A stretch of DNA of 56,799 nt from Endotrypanum monterogeii (GCA_000333855.2 CM007344.1:572986-629784), one strand, 5' to 3'. Shown: positions 19,798 through 30,469, counted from the stretch's first letter. A program made the numbers and translations. The notes: a model not told the origin generated them from the sequence alone.

Positions 19798-22146
19798 TCA
19801 GCGATTCCGTACGACTCCAAAGCGCGCAGTCGATACCACTCGCCGAACAAGCGGAGTAGCCTTCACCCAGATCTCACGCTGGCCCTCATTGTACGCCAAC
19901 CAACCCACCATACTCTCCGGAAATGGCGCACTCATGCTTTTCACAGAGTCCAAAGACGGAAGGTATGCACATCCACCGCGCAGACGACTGCGCTGGCGAA
20001 TGGTTATGTCTAGGAAGAACATGCGCAGCTCGCGCGGGAGGGCTCGTCGGACTGGCGCCAGCAGAGACCACCGTGCGCACAGCTCAGACCCCTCCGGGGT
20101 TCCGTTCTCTGCACGCTGCAGTAGCTTCTGCGTCGCCTGCAGAGCGTGGTAAGAGCAGGAGTTACATGGCTGCGGAAGCGTTGGAGGCATCCACTGTGAG
20201 CTGGGGGTCGGCGTGGCGTACTTCTCCATGTGACATCGAAATGCTTTGGCGCAGTGACAACAGTGGTAGGCGTCAAGGAGCGTGGCCGGCGTTGTCAGCT
20301 CAGCCGACGACGTAAGGGGTGGATTTGTGGGAGGCGTTCCAGCATACGTCTTCACCCACGCTTCGGCGGCGGCTTGATGACGCCGGAGGTGGTATAGACA
20401 CTGCGACATGACGGGAGGCAGTATGCGCACGTCCGAATTGCAGCTGACAGTGCTAGGGGGCTGCCCGTCAGGCCCGCCGAGTATGTCGTCGGGGCAATCG
20501 AGGCGCTTGCGGAGGCGCTCTACGCGCGCCTCCAGCGCTTCTGAGAATTCCTCACCCACCACGAGGTGGTGTAGTACGTGTTCGGTTACGTCTGTGATAT
20601 GCTGCTCGCACGCTTGCATTGAAGGAAGATGGCTATCCGAGAAGCGCCGGCCAACGAGTGCGGCGACAATACGGTAGTAGAGTGCCACCATTTCACTGAG
20701 CGGTGTCGCCTCGGCCCCTTCCACGCGCCCGGTGCACATGGTGCTCTCAGGTTGCGCATCGCTCTGGTCAAGTTGCACGTAAAGCTCTCGCAGGCGATAA
20801 AGGTGGCGCTGAATAACAATCCCGCCTACGAAGGCCGACGTCTGCAGCTCCATCTCAAGGGCGGGGTTTGCCTGAAGCCCACGCAGAAGAGCGGCGACGT
20901 TCGCCTTGGCTTCCCAGTGGTTCAGTTGTACATCGTCAGTTTTGGCTACATTCATTGGGTCCGCTGACGCATGTGGCTCCGCATTACGTTGCTCTTGGCA
21001 GACACGTGCCACGTACCAGAGAGCAGCATTGGTGTGTGGCAAAATGGCGAGTGCGTCGGCACCAAAGTCGACGCACAGCTGCACCACAGCACACACGCTC
21101 TCTGGGGTGGGTAGTGGAGAGGGGAAATATGATGCCTCCTCGTGGGAGGGCTGCCGTAGTCCTCTTTTCGCCCAGCTGAAGCAGCACGACGCGGTCAGGA
21201 AGTCGCCCATGGAGGCGTTCACCTCGCGTGTCAACTCCTCTACAGGAGAGTCATCATCTGTGGAGGAGGGTAAGCGAAATATGACGTGTTCACCAACGGG
21301 CTGCTGAGTCACTGCCGCATCAGCAACACCGCCAGGCATGCTATTGTCGGTGCATTTGATTGCCTCGCTCACAGCGCTGCGCACTGTAAACACCTGTAGT
21401 TGCTCTTGCCACCGATGAGCCTCGCGAGCTAAGAAGCGTTGATACTTGGTGTTCGCGGCTGCCTCGTTCCACTTACGCAGCGCACTCGCTATGGAGGGTG
21501 AGAGCGCATGAAGGTCAATGTGCACCTCCAGCGCTGGTATAACATCGCCCACTACGTGGTTTTCAGAGCACCAGACACGCAGCATCAAGCGCCGTCGGCG
21601 CAGGGCGGAGAGCAGCCGCTGAGCGGAGAGGGAGTAAATGGCGTCGTTGTCACGCAGATCCACCAGCTCCAGCGCAGGCAGCCGCCCGCCCGCTAGCGGC
21701 TCTGTCTTGGAGACCAGCCGACTCTTCGCTGCTGCAGCCGGCAGTGTTGCGGCTTCTTCGCACCCCTCGATCAAGTATGCCGTCAGAGCAGCGCTTAGGG
21801 CATCGATCGCGCGGGGGCCTGCACCGACGCCACGCGCTTCAATGGCACGTACCCAGCGCAGCATTGGTAGCATCCTCATTAATGCTGCCAGCCCGGCGTC
21901 ACCCAGATACGACTTCGATAGTGTGAGGTGAGTGGGAAAGCAGAGGCTTGGGGTATAGGCTAGAAGCATTTTCTCGGTGAGGGCCGGTGGTGGCGGTGCT
22001 CGCATCGTTTCACCAGCGTGATTGGCAGAACCGGCGTCTGTCTCGAGAGCCACGTCCACGCCGTGAAACAGTTTGACCAACTCACTGTGCGAGACGCAAC
22101 CTTCCTCGACGCATGCGTAACGGTACAACGCCGAGGTGGATCGCAT
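19798..22146 (-). CDS. Unknown protein with LRR-like N terminus and C-terminal Cys/His site
   Basis: A 782-residue protein. Residues ~70-200 have the spacing of degenerate ribonuclease-inhibitor-type leucine-rich repeats (LTLSKSYLGDAGLAALMRML and LPALELVDLRDNDAIYSLSA). The middle is helical. Near residue 650 there is a cluster YHCCHCAKAFRCHMEKYA, followed about 20 residues later by CNSCSYHAL, which together could bind zinc. No named family is recognised. Leucine-rich repeats suggest protein binding; the metal site is inference from Cys/His spacing only. The ATG at 22144-22146 is the first in frame and follows a good pyrimidine tract. Confidence 0.75.
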   Translation of the reverse strand: MRSTSALYRYACVEEGCVSHSELVKLFHGVDVALETDAGSANHAGETMRAPPPPALTEKMLLAYTPSLCFPTHLTLSKSYLGDAGLAALMRMLPMLRWVRAIEARGVGAGPRAIDALSAALTAYLIEGCEEAATLPAAAAKSRLVSKTEPLAGGRLPALELVDLRDNDAIYSLSAQRLLSALRRRRLMLRVWCSENHVVGDVIPALEVHIDLHALSPSIASALRKWNEAAANTKYQRFLAREAHRWQEQLQVFTVRSAVSEAIKCTDNSMPGGVADAAVTQQPVGEHVIFRLPSSTDDDSPVEELTREVNASMGDFLTASCCFSWAKRGLRQPSHEEASYFPSPLPTPESVCAVVQLCVDFGADALAILPHTNAALWYVARVCQEQRNAEPHASADPMNVAKTDDVQLNHWEAKANVAALLRGLQANPALEMELQTSAFVGGIVIQRHLYRLRELYVQLDQSDAQPESTMCTGRVEGAEATPLSEMVALYYRIVAALVGRRFSDSHLPSMQACEQHITDVTEHVLHHLVVGEEFSEALEARVERLRKRLDCPDDILGGPDGQPPSTVSCNSDVRILPPVMSQCLYHLRRHQAAAEAWVKTYAGTPPTNPPLTSSAELTTPATLLDAYHCCHCAKAFRCHMEKYATPTPSSQWMPPTLPQPCNSCSYHALQATQKLLQRAENGTPEGSELCARWSLLAPVRRALPRELRMFFLDITIRQRSRLRGGCAYLPSLDSVKSMSAPFPESMVGWLAYNEGQREIWVKATPLVRRVVSTARFGVVRNR

Positions 22147-22840
22147 CGTCGATGGTGCAAAGACAGCGTTGTTTGTCCCTTAAGGGGGGGGGGATGGAGA
22201 GGGAGGAGGAGTGTTCTCTCTCGTCAGGCCTTCAGGCACGTTCTTGCTCGTGATGAATGGTGCGGGGTGTTCGGGGGAGGGGGGGGGTGAAGAATGAAGG
22301 GAGGAGGGCAGTGGAGGGGGGGGGAGAGATGCCCGTAGTGAGTCGATTGGATGTTGCGATTTGAGGCGTGTACGTCGTGTGTGGACGAGTAGGATAAAGA
22401 GGAGGAGGAAGAAGTTGTATGAGGAGAACGCTGCGCGCACTAACGCGCACATTACGTTTTGTGGAGTGTATGTCACATAAAGAGGGGGGGGGGCTGAGTG
22501 CTGCTGTTCTCAGGCCCCAGGGAATCTCCCGACTTCTTCGTAGCGAAGCGTCGCTGTCCAGTCAACGAACCACGAAGAGCTAAGCGTTTTCGTGCAGATG
22601 AGTGAGTAGACTAGGGAGGGGACGCTACGACGTGTGGCACACAATACACATCGGGAGGGCACGCCTCAGGGAGTGGGGGGGGGGGGCGCTCCCTTAGCGC
22701 AGGTCTCTTTCATAAAACGGGGAAAGATTGTGTGTGCGTGTGTATGTGTTGGGGGGGGGGAGGATAGTACTCGTCATGTGAAACGAAGGAAAGAGATGTG
22801 TGTCTACGCAACGTCTTGGTTTGTTCGCGCCCTTGTTTTG
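22147..22840. other. Spacer between 959-residue coiled-coil gene and LRR-like gene
   Basis: 694 bases dominated by G-runs on the plus strand (for example 22183-22192, 22315-22323, 22484-22492, 22676-22686 and 22750-22759). Sense-strand transcripts would be C/T-rich. No gene is seen. Confidence 0.6.
22179..22215 (-). promoter_or_regulatory. Probable spliced-leader acceptor of the LRR-like gene
   Basis: On the minus strand a C/T-rich tract ending in a C-run is followed by TTAAG, AG at plus 22179-22180, about 32 bases upstream of the ATG at 22146. Confidence 0.5.
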
Positions 22841-25720
22841 CTACGCGTGAGGGCTTCGGTCAAGTGCCCCAGAGACCCGTTGATCCAACACCTCGATCAC
22901 ATGCAGCACTTCAGCAGCGAACATACAGGAATACTCTATCCTGCCCTCGACGCCACTCCGGCCAGTATCTTCGCTTGTGTAGGGGTTGCGATGCTTGGGC
23001 GAGGTAATGGCACCACTACTAGGATAACGCGTTGTTGAGCATTGAAGCACTGTGGGATTCACAGGTAGTGTCGACGCGTTCGGCCACGAACGGCCCTCAT
23101 CACGACTGAGTGACACCAACGGCAAGCGATCCGTGTCACCTGCGCTCCTACTTGTGAGCGGCTGCGCTGCCATGACTGAGGTGCTCTCCAGGTGCATAGG
23201 GTACATCATGCCCTGTGGTGACGCGAGGGGTGGTGGGTCGATGACCTCGTTCACTGCTGACTCTCCGGCTCGCAGAAGGGGTGTGGGGGAATAGGTGTAC
23301 ACACGGTCATCTGTTCCAGCAGCACTTGGGGGTATACATGGAGACGCGATACCCGATGTCTGTCCAGCAGAATTATATAAGAAGCCACTTGCTGTACCAT
23401 TTTCTGCGGCAGGTGATGCGGATACCGTTTCCCGTGGTGCAGTGCGGGCGCCATCTTCATGCATGCTGTGACCCTCGGGCAACATCGGTGTATCAGGATC
23501 ACGTGTTCCTTTTTCACTTTGTCTGTGAGAGGTAGACACCGTCGCAGAGGGCCCCAAAGGACAATGCGGACCAGTTGAAGAAGAACGATCTGATTCTCCT
23601 ACAGTGACAGCTGCGCTGGCGGCGGTCGTGGGGAGTCCACAAGGAGCTGGGACAGCACCATGTTCCACTGGTGATGGCGGTGCTTTTCGCAGCGATGATA
23701 GATCCTGCATCTGCATAGATTCATGACTCGCTGTCGGCCGCTCTGCCTTCACCCACTCCAGTAAGGTGAGATACCGCTGAAGAAGTTGTTGATATCGCTC
23801 CTCCGCTATTGCCCCACCAACAGCAGCTTGCCCCATATGCTCAGCACCGACAGATGGGGCGACTTTCTGATGCTCCTGTAGTTGCTGGAGGTCTTTGCGG
23901 AGCTCGTTTTGGCGAACCTGGAGCAGTTCAACCGAGTGCTGAACGAGTCCCCAATCTTCGGTGCAGCCAAGTGCATGCGCCAGGCTGCGAAGACGACGCA
24001 TGTCGTCCTCACGATACTCCGCCACGGCGACTTCAGCCTGTTTGGCACGGCCTTGCAGTGCCTCGATGCGCCTGCGCAAGACCTCCGCCTCACTTTCCTT
24101 GGAGTCCGAGAGGTGCTGCGTTACCTTAAGCTGACTCTGCACACCCTCGTAACATCGCTTCAAGTGCGCTGCCTCTGCCGCCCAGCGCCGTCGCTCGTGC
24201 CTCATGTTGCTCAACATTGCAGCGACGTGTTTGAGACCAATGAGGAGAGGCATCAGTGCAGTGCGCACGCTCGCCTCGTCTTCGAAGGCAGTTGCAGATG
24301 ATAGCAATGCGGCCTCTGCCCCATCAGCTGCGCCCGGGAACGCCTTGAGGTTCTGGCTTTGCACAAGTCCCTGATGTGAGCTAGACAGCGAAGGGAGGCA
24401 TCGTTTTGGTGGGGTGGCAGTGGCAAAGGCGGCATCAACGCCCGCACGGACCTCGTCCGTAACGTCGTGAGACGGTGCCGACGACGGCGACAGCAGTCGC
24501 CCCGCACCCCACAAGTCCCCTAATATCACCGTCTCTGCGCTGTGCAGGACGCTCTCGGCGTGCAAGCGGGCGTTTCCATTCTTCAAGGCAGCCTGTCGAA
24601 GCGACTGCAGGTCCATCACCCGTGTGTTGTCTTTGGTTGTGTGGATGAGGTCCGAGTCGTCAGTGAAAAGCACAACATGGGGAGCGTCGTCGATGCAACC
24701 TCTGGTGCGAGTGGCAGTACGCTGGATTTTCTTCTCGTGTACATCACTACCCCTAGGTATGTCACTCGAGGTGGTGGCATCCTCGCTGCCCAGACCCTCG
24801 CAGAGGAGACTTTGTTCATAGTCGTACGCTACGTTGCTGAGCAATCTAGCAACACGTTCCAACGCTCTTTGCAGCGCCGCTGACAGTCGTTGCCGTGCGG
24901 CACCACTGGATTGGTCTGTCGCCTGATGCTCGCGAAGTTGTTCCTGTGCGACACGCAGCTGCTGCTCCATGTGGGAGTGCTTCTGTGCGATGAGTTCCTT
25001 GCTGTGCCGTGCAGTTGTGATATCCTCCTGAAGACTCTGCATGGTTACTTCCTGTCGGCGCACAGCAGCGCTCAGCTCCGCGACACGGTCCCAGGCCTCC
25101 TGCACCTTTGCTGAAAGCTCGTCACGCTCCGCAGTCAAGGAGACAACCGCTAGTTTCGCCTCTGCTGCGCTGCGGCGTTGCTCCTCCGCTCGCACTTGAC
25201 ACGCCTGCAGTCGATCGTGCGTCTCCTGCAGCTCTACCTGTAGTGCCTGCTTCTCTCTCTCTTGGCTTCGGCATCGCTGGAGCAGTTCAGCGCTCGTTTC
25301 GTTGGACACGCGCATTTGTTGACGTGCGTGCACGAGACTGTGGGTCATGCGATACAGCTCACTCTTCAAGTCAGACACTGTTGGTGCATCCGCTGCTGTA
25401 GAACCAGTCACGGCACTGGTGGCTGTCCCATTGACCACTACTGCGGTGTCGACTTGCAAAGATGTCTGTGTGGTGTCCGTAGACTGCTGCGTGAGGGACT
25501 GAAGTCGGCTGTGGCGCTGTAACCCCTCTGCTGCGCTGGGTGTAAGAAGTGTCGAGGACGACGGCGAAAGTGAAGCATGCTTGGCATTCGTCGCCAGCAT
25601 AGACGACTGGTGTTGCTCGGTAGCCAAGTTATCGCGCGGTTGAGGTGGAGTCTGGGTCGCCACTGCGGTGTCCCACTCTTCTGAAGAAGGATCTGAGGAA
25701 GATCTGCCACGGTCGTTCAT
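22841..25720 (-). CDS. Large coiled-coil protein of unknown function
   Basis: A 959-residue protein. After a Ser/Thr/Gln-rich leader (~1-120), residues ~130-300 form long heptad coiled coils (SQEREKQALQVELQETHDRL and AKVQEAWDRVAELSAAVRRQ). A second coiled-coil block lies at ~490-660, split by non-helical inserts, and the last ~280 residues are Ser/Pro/Thr-rich and probably disordered. I recognise no enzyme motif or named family. Such structure suits a cytoskeletal scaffold, but that is only composition. The frame opens at a TTG (25744); the first ATG is 25718-25720. No AG lies between the upstream pyrimidine tract and that ATG, so the mapped 5' end could differ. Confidence 0.75.
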   Translation of the reverse strand: MNDRGRSSSDPSSEEWDTAVATQTPPQPRDNLATEQHQSSMLATNAKHASLSPSSSTLLTPSAAEGLQRHSRLQSLTQQSTDTTQTSLQVDTAVVVNGTATSAVTGSTAADAPTVSDLKSELYRMTHSLVHARQQMRVSNETSAELLQRCRSQEREKQALQVELQETHDRLQACQVRAEEQRRSAAEAKLAVVSLTAERDELSAKVQEAWDRVAELSAAVRRQEVTMQSLQEDITTARHSKELIAQKHSHMEQQLRVAQEQLREHQATDQSSGAARQRLSAALQRALERVARLLSNVAYDYEQSLLCEGLGSEDATTSSDIPRGSDVHEKKIQRTATRTRGCIDDAPHVVLFTDDSDLIHTTKDNTRVMDLQSLRQAALKNGNARLHAESVLHSAETVILGDLWGAGRLLSPSSAPSHDVTDEVRAGVDAAFATATPPKRCLPSLSSSHQGLVQSQNLKAFPGAADGAEAALLSSATAFEDEASVRTALMPLLIGLKHVAAMLSNMRHERRRWAAEAAHLKRCYEGVQSQLKVTQHLSDSKESEAEVLRRRIEALQGRAKQAEVAVAEYREDDMRRLRSLAHALGCTEDWGLVQHSVELLQVRQNELRKDLQQLQEHQKVAPSVGAEHMGQAAVGGAIAEERYQQLLQRYLTLLEWVKAERPTASHESMQMQDLSSLRKAPPSPVEHGAVPAPCGLPTTAASAAVTVGESDRSSSTGPHCPLGPSATVSTSHRQSEKGTRDPDTPMLPEGHSMHEDGARTAPRETVSASPAAENGTASGFLYNSAGQTSGIASPCIPPSAAGTDDRVYTYSPTPLLRAGESAVNEVIDPPPLASPQGMMYPMHLESTSVMAAQPLTSRSAGDTDRLPLVSLSRDEGRSWPNASTLPVNPTVLQCSTTRYPSSGAITSPKHRNPYTSEDTGRSGVEGRIEYSCMFAAEVLHVIEVLDQRVSGALDRSPHA

Positions 25721-26130
25721 CGATGAGAGTACGCAGTCCGGCAACGAGGGAGGGGAACAGAGGGAGTCAGGGGAATGCTAGTAGAAAAATGACTGTCTGA
25801 CCTCAGACCGCAATGTGAGTCACCTGGGGTTCTATACCTATCCCCCCCCCCACACACACACAGCAGCAGCAGGGGATCAAAGACAAAGATGGCGGCAGAG
25901 GCAGTCTCCAGGCGCCGGCCCTCTTTATGATCCAGCCTTAGTCTATCCTCAGCACTCTGTCAATGCGCCTGAATTCTCTGAGGAAGAAAAAAAAGGACCG
26001 AAGGAGGGGAATGAAGTGGTGGAGAGGGCAAAGGAAAGGGGTAGACGCTGTGAGCACGGTTGATTCGATGTCCTTCCAAGGATGCTATTGCAAGAATACA
26101 AACATGCCTACACACACAGACATATATAAA

Positions 26131-26149
26131 TATATATATATATATATAA
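26131..26149. repeat. (TA)n microsatellite
   Basis: About 9 TA units, preceded by a shorter ATATA stretch. Confidence 0.9.
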
Positions 26150-26718
26150 TGTTTCTATGCATGGGGTAAGCAAGGGGATGCGTCTTTGGGTAGGCGCACT
26201 GTGACTTATACCGACGTTGAGTTGACTTGGCGTCGTTACCGTGGTGGTAGTTTGTGTATGTATGTGCGTGCGTGTGTTGGAGGGGGGGGGGCAAGGATGA
26301 CCCTCAAGTGGGAGGTGATAAGAGAATGAGGAAGCCGACTGTGCAACATTTGGAACCTGGCCTTGTAAGCAGCACATTGAGTACCGCTACCACAGGTGAG
26401 CATTACGTGTACACCGTTTTCATTTACACAATTTACCTTTGTACGGTGTGCACATCCAGTATGTCTTGGCGGTCTCCTGCACCTTCTCTGGCCCCACCCC
26501 CCTCTCGGATACCCCACCTAAAGCATATTTTCTTTTTTTCCTGAATTTACTGCGTCCACAGGAGAGGTGCGCGTGCGCACTTCGCGGGGGGGGGGTTACC
26601 ATACACGCATGCCTCACCCCCCCCCCAATGGCAGTGTGCTTCCACAATACCAACTGCTCACCAGCCTTTAAATGATCTCCGCACACGAAGAAAAACAGGT
26701 GCGCCAAAGCATAAATAA

Positions 26719-26727
26719 CACACACAC

Positions 26728-26758
<31 letters not shown>
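26719..26758. repeat. Palindromic (CA)5(TA)n(TG)6 repeat
   Basis: A CA run passes into a TA core and then a TG run, so that the whole 40-base block is self-complementary and could extrude as a cruciform in DNA or fold as a hairpin in RNA. Confidence 0.9.
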
Positions 26759-26917
26759 CCGGCCACTCCTTTGGCTGGAAGGGCACCTTCCTCTTCTCTG
26801 GACATTGCACAAACCAAACTGAGGTGTATTTTCACTGTGCCCAGTAGGCGAGACGGTGAGTGGAGACACGCTAACGACTCTGGACAAAACGGAACGTATC
26901 GATACAACCCGCACGCA

Positions 26918-29134
26918 CTAGAGATGTTGCTCCAACTCGTTCAACATGGCAAACACCTTCCCGAGGCGGTCGTTGGCCGCGTGGAAGGCGCTGCCGCCAC
27001 GGCGGTGTGCAATACCATCGAGGACAATCTGTTGCCAGTGCGCCAACTTACTGCTCATCTCCTCAACGCGACCTTGAAGAGCGGCAAGCCTTACCATAAG
27101 TTTCCCCCGCCACTCTGTATGTGCCACCTCCCGTCGCTTCAAGTAATCTGTAAGTACTTGGACACCCTCGACAAGATCCACCGTTACAGCACTCATCTCC
27201 GCCCTCGGAACACCACGCAGCCAGCAACGGTGACATCTTGGGAGGATGTTGAGTAAGTCGTGCAACGTCAGAGCAGGATCGGAAAGATGAGATCTTGTGT
27301 TCGCCTCGGCTGAAGGGCACAGCTGCATTTTATCGCAACGTGCGTATAGGGCAGATCGCAGCAACGCAGCGAGACTGATCGAGAGTGTGTGGGACCTCTT
27401 GCACGAGCCGTTGAGCTTGAAGACCTCGGGCACAAGGACGAGCTCGGTGCACCCGACAGCGATACTGGCATCAGTGGTGTCGTAGGGAAGTCGCAGCACA
27501 ATCGGCAACGGTGGCGCCGCATCAGTGCTGAGCAGCGGCAGTGCTGCCTCTTCGAGTGACGCCAGAGAAACAGGGGGCCACCACACCCACCCCTGTCGCC
27601 GTCGATCCCAGCGTGGAAACGAAACGACAAACGCCGTCTTCCCAGAGTAGCCGCTGCGCACCACACACACGTTCTGTGAGAGGGTAATGCCTACCGTATG
27701 TGTGGCAGATGGAAGGTCCGGAGACAGAGTAGACTGTATATCCAGTTGCCCACTGAGATGCAGCGTGAACGATATGTTTGGCGCGTCAACGGCATGCGTG
27801 TGCAAGACGCGATGGCGAGTCAGAAGATCGGGTTCACTCACCCACGCACCTCTTATGAGTCCGTTGACAGTGCAGAAAAACACAGCGTGCGTGCCAGCGT
27901 CTGCGTCGAGAAGGCAGCCACCAATGGCAAGCGCCTCGTCTCCGGCCGCGGCAGTATCGGCTCCAGAGATGAGATGATACACCTCCACGCTCAAGGAGGC
28001 CTCCGAGGCCTTGGACCCCCAGAACGCGCCTTCCCCACGCTTGCAAGCTCCCCCATCGTCTGTAGCGACCTCCGATGCGAGCACTGGCAGGCAATCGTCG
28101 CGGAGTTGCACTGTGTACACGTCACCGCTGCTGCTAAGGAGGAGGAGAACGACAGGGGTGCTCTCCGTTGGCGGCAACGCGCACATGTCAACGAGGTTCA
28201 ACTGCGAGGTGGGCAGCGGATCGATCTTTTGGTTGGGTGAGGACCAGACCATACCCCCTACATTCGCCTTCCCGGTTTCAGGAAATGGAGCCACCTCGTC
28301 TGCGCTCATGTGCTTTCCCACTGCATGACATGGCGAGTTGGGTATATAGCCTGTTCGCACAATCATGCTCCTGGATGTGTGTTTGGCTGTGGGCGTGCTG
28401 TGCGGCGCCGCCCGTGTTGGGGAATCCACCAGCGGACTTTTGGTAAATGTCCTTTGCGCCTCCTTGCTATTGGATGCACTTGTCTTGTTAGTGGAGGCAG
28501 GGGTCGTTTGTGTCGCCGATGGACTGGTGCAAGACCGGCGCACATGCACCCCCGTATCAGCCAGGCAGCGCTCGACGAGCGCACGCATTGCGATACGACG
28601 GTGCCGCGGCACGATGACACCCAGGTGAGAATGATCTGTGTCGTACATAATCAAATCACCTGAGATGAACAGCACACACAGCACGTGGTGCGCCACAGTG
28701 TGCCAACACACGCTCTGCACTACCTCGGGCATTTCCACCTCACACACCACGGCTGGCACTGAGGAGATATCCATGATGTAGTGGTGGGTGCGCACGTTGC
28801 TTATAAAGGCTATTTTTTTACCATCATGGGAGGCGTGCGTTGTATGGCGGAACGGCGGCGTGGATGCAGCACAGTCCTTTTCCGTTTCCCCATGACCATC
28901 GCCTTCTGTACGTAGCCCTATTCTCGTTGCGGATTCGGTATGCCGGCGAAGGTCTGGCTCATTGCATGCGAGCGAGGCGTGGGGGTGGAAGCGCGTCCGG
29001 CGGTTCAGCTGCAGTGGTGCAATCTGCTCCTGTGGTGGGAAGCTACTTGAGAAGAGAAACACGTGATCCGTGACATCGCGCGTTACAGCGAGAAAGGTAT
29101 CATTACCTATGTGCACGACACCATTTGAGCGCAT
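26918..29134 (-). CDS. Beta-propeller plus coiled-coil protein, possible Nup88/Nup82-type nucleoporin
   Basis: A 738-residue protein. The first ~550 residues show repeated short beta-strand patterns typical of a degenerate propeller (VVQSVCWHTVAHHVLCVLFI followed by GDLIMYD, and VVLLLLSSSGDVYTVQL). The last ~150 residues are helical and end in a coiled coil (TEWRGKLMVRLAALQGRVEEM, VFAMLNELEQHL). This arrangement is that of Nup88/Nup82, whose trypanosome counterpart is called Nup76, with similar size. I see no diagnostic motif, so the nucleoporin assignment rests on architecture alone and other propeller/coil proteins remain possible. The frame opens at TTG 29140; the first ATG is 29132-29134. 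Confidence 0.6.
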   Translation of the reverse strand: MRSNGVVHIGNDTFLAVTRDVTDHVFLFSSSFPPQEQIAPLQLNRRTRFHPHASLACNEPDLRRHTESATRIGLRTEGDGHGETEKDCAASTPPFRHTTHASHDGKKIAFISNVRTHHYIMDISSVPAVVCEVEMPEVVQSVCWHTVAHHVLCVLFISGDLIMYDTDHSHLGVIVPRHRRIAMRALVERCLADTGVHVRRSCTSPSATQTTPASTNKTSASNSKEAQRTFTKSPLVDSPTRAAPHSTPTAKHTSRSMIVRTGYIPNSPCHAVGKHMSADEVAPFPETGKANVGGMVWSSPNQKIDPLPTSQLNLVDMCALPPTESTPVVLLLLSSSGDVYTVQLRDDCLPVLASEVATDDGGACKRGEGAFWGSKASEASLSVEVYHLISGADTAAAGDEALAIGGCLLDADAGTHAVFFCTVNGLIRGAWVSEPDLLTRHRVLHTHAVDAPNISFTLHLSGQLDIQSTLSPDLPSATHTVGITLSQNVCVVRSGYSGKTAFVVSFPRWDRRRQGWVWWPPVSLASLEEAALPLLSTDAAPPLPIVLRLPYDTTDASIAVGCTELVLVPEVFKLNGSCKRSHTLSISLAALLRSALYARCDKMQLCPSAEANTRSHLSDPALTLHDLLNILPRCHRCWLRGVPRAEMSAVTVDLVEGVQVLTDYLKRREVAHTEWRGKLMVRLAALQGRVEEMSSKLAHWQQIVLDGIAHRRGGSAFHAANDRLGKVFAMLNELEQHL

Positions 29135-29147
29135 CCTCAAGGCGGCA

Positions 29148-29171
29148 GTGTGTGTGTGTGTGTGTGTGTGT
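29148..29171. repeat. (GT)12 microsatellite
   Basis: Twelve GT units just upstream of the ATG at 29134, probably in the 5' UTR or trans-splicing region. Confidence 0.95.
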
Positions 29172-29638
29172 TGGTGGAGGGAGGGAGGTTTGTAGTCCTT
29201 GCCTTCTGAGGTCAGTGCAAAAAGTGGTAATAGTGTAGCAGGGGATCGAAGAAGAGGGATGTGCGTGTTTAGGTAGAGTGCAAGGGTGCCACTGGCATCT
29301 TACCCGTGATTGGACACACGCGCGTACAGCCGCAGCTATTTCAGCGTGTAAGCATACACAAGTGTGTGCACGTGCTCGTGTGTGGGCAAAGTAGGGGGAT
29401 TCAAATAAGAAAATCGAGATGAGCAGACGAAAAAGAGATGCGAGTGTTCATTGTACACATTTTTTTTTGAATTTGAAGAATGCAGATTTTGCTGCGCACA
29501 CACCTGAAGAGGAGAGAGAAAGAGTTCGAGGGCATGGATAAGTTTTTTTTCTCGGCATCCCTCTTAACGTTTCACGCGAAAAAAAAAACAATTAGGGAGA
29601 TATATCTTGACCGATATGAGACTAGAGTGAAGACGCGA

Positions 29639-29665
29639 GTGTGTGTGTGTGTGTGTGTGTGTGTG
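29639..29665. repeat. (GT)13 microsatellite
   Basis: About 13 GT units in the spacer. Confidence 0.95.
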
Positions 29666-30161
29666 GTGGGGAGGGTCGTGGCTGAGAAGTATGTGCCTGA
29701 GACACATGCGCATAGCCCTTGTTAGCGATTTACTTGCCCCGCCCTGATTTCGCTTTGTTTGAGCAACGGTCGCCTGTTGTGATTGCTCACTAGTTACTGC
29801 GCATAAAGTATTCTATTTCTTTTGTACAGACGCGCCATTTTTTTTTCTTTTTTTGTCAGACGATCATTACATGCGTATCGCTGGCGCCCTCCAGTTGAAC
29901 ACGTCCATCACACCCTTACCCTCGTATAGGAGCTGGGGGGGGGGGTGGAGAGGAGGGAGGGCGACTGGGTGGAATGAAAAACCCATGCGAAGGACAAGAA
30001 AACGCACAACCTCGTAAACGGATGATGAACCGCTGTGTACTCGACAACATTCAAAGCCCCAACGCAGTGGTGCTGATATTCGTACAGTTTGAGGTTGGAG
30101 TTAGTGTTGAGTCCTCCTCAGCAAAGTGCACATTCTCATACGGACACACCATCGACGCGCT

Positions 30162-30184
30162 CACACACACACACACACACACAC
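30162..30184. repeat. (CA)n microsatellite
   Basis: About 11 CA units in the spacer, complementary to the GT tracts at 29148 and 29639. Confidence 0.95.
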
Positions 30185-30469
30185 TCCCTCTCGGAAACAA
30201 AAGCGCGAGAAGGGAAGAGGTACATGGGTGCTGGTCAAAGAAAAAAAGAAAAGAAAGCGGAGCGAAGGGATGGGACTGGGATACATCAGTGGCCACAAAA
30301 GGAAGTGAAGGCCGGGAGGACACCGACACCGCAAGAAATGGGGTGATAAAAGGGGAGGGGGGGGAGGCGAAAGCCAGCGGCCTACGCATGCTTTACAGAG
30401 CTAAACAACAACAACGCACATGAGCCCCACACCCAAAGGAGGCGTGTATGCACATGCTCGAGCGCATAC

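Larger units (their letters stand above)
25721..26917. other. Spacer between possible nucleoporin gene and coiled-coil gene
   Basis: 1.2 kb containing TA repeats (26131-26149), a palindromic CA-TA-TG block (26719-26758), G-runs at 26282-26290 and 26586-26594 and a C-run at 26619-26627. No gene is seen. Confidence 0.6.
29135..30469. other. Spacer between SAXO gene and possible nucleoporin gene
   Basis: 1.34 kb with two long GT tracts, one CA tract, A-runs and G-runs. A (GT)12 tract begins only 13 bases upstream of the nucleoporin-candidate ATG, which reads as (AC)n in its 5' UTR. No gene is seen. Confidence 0.6.
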
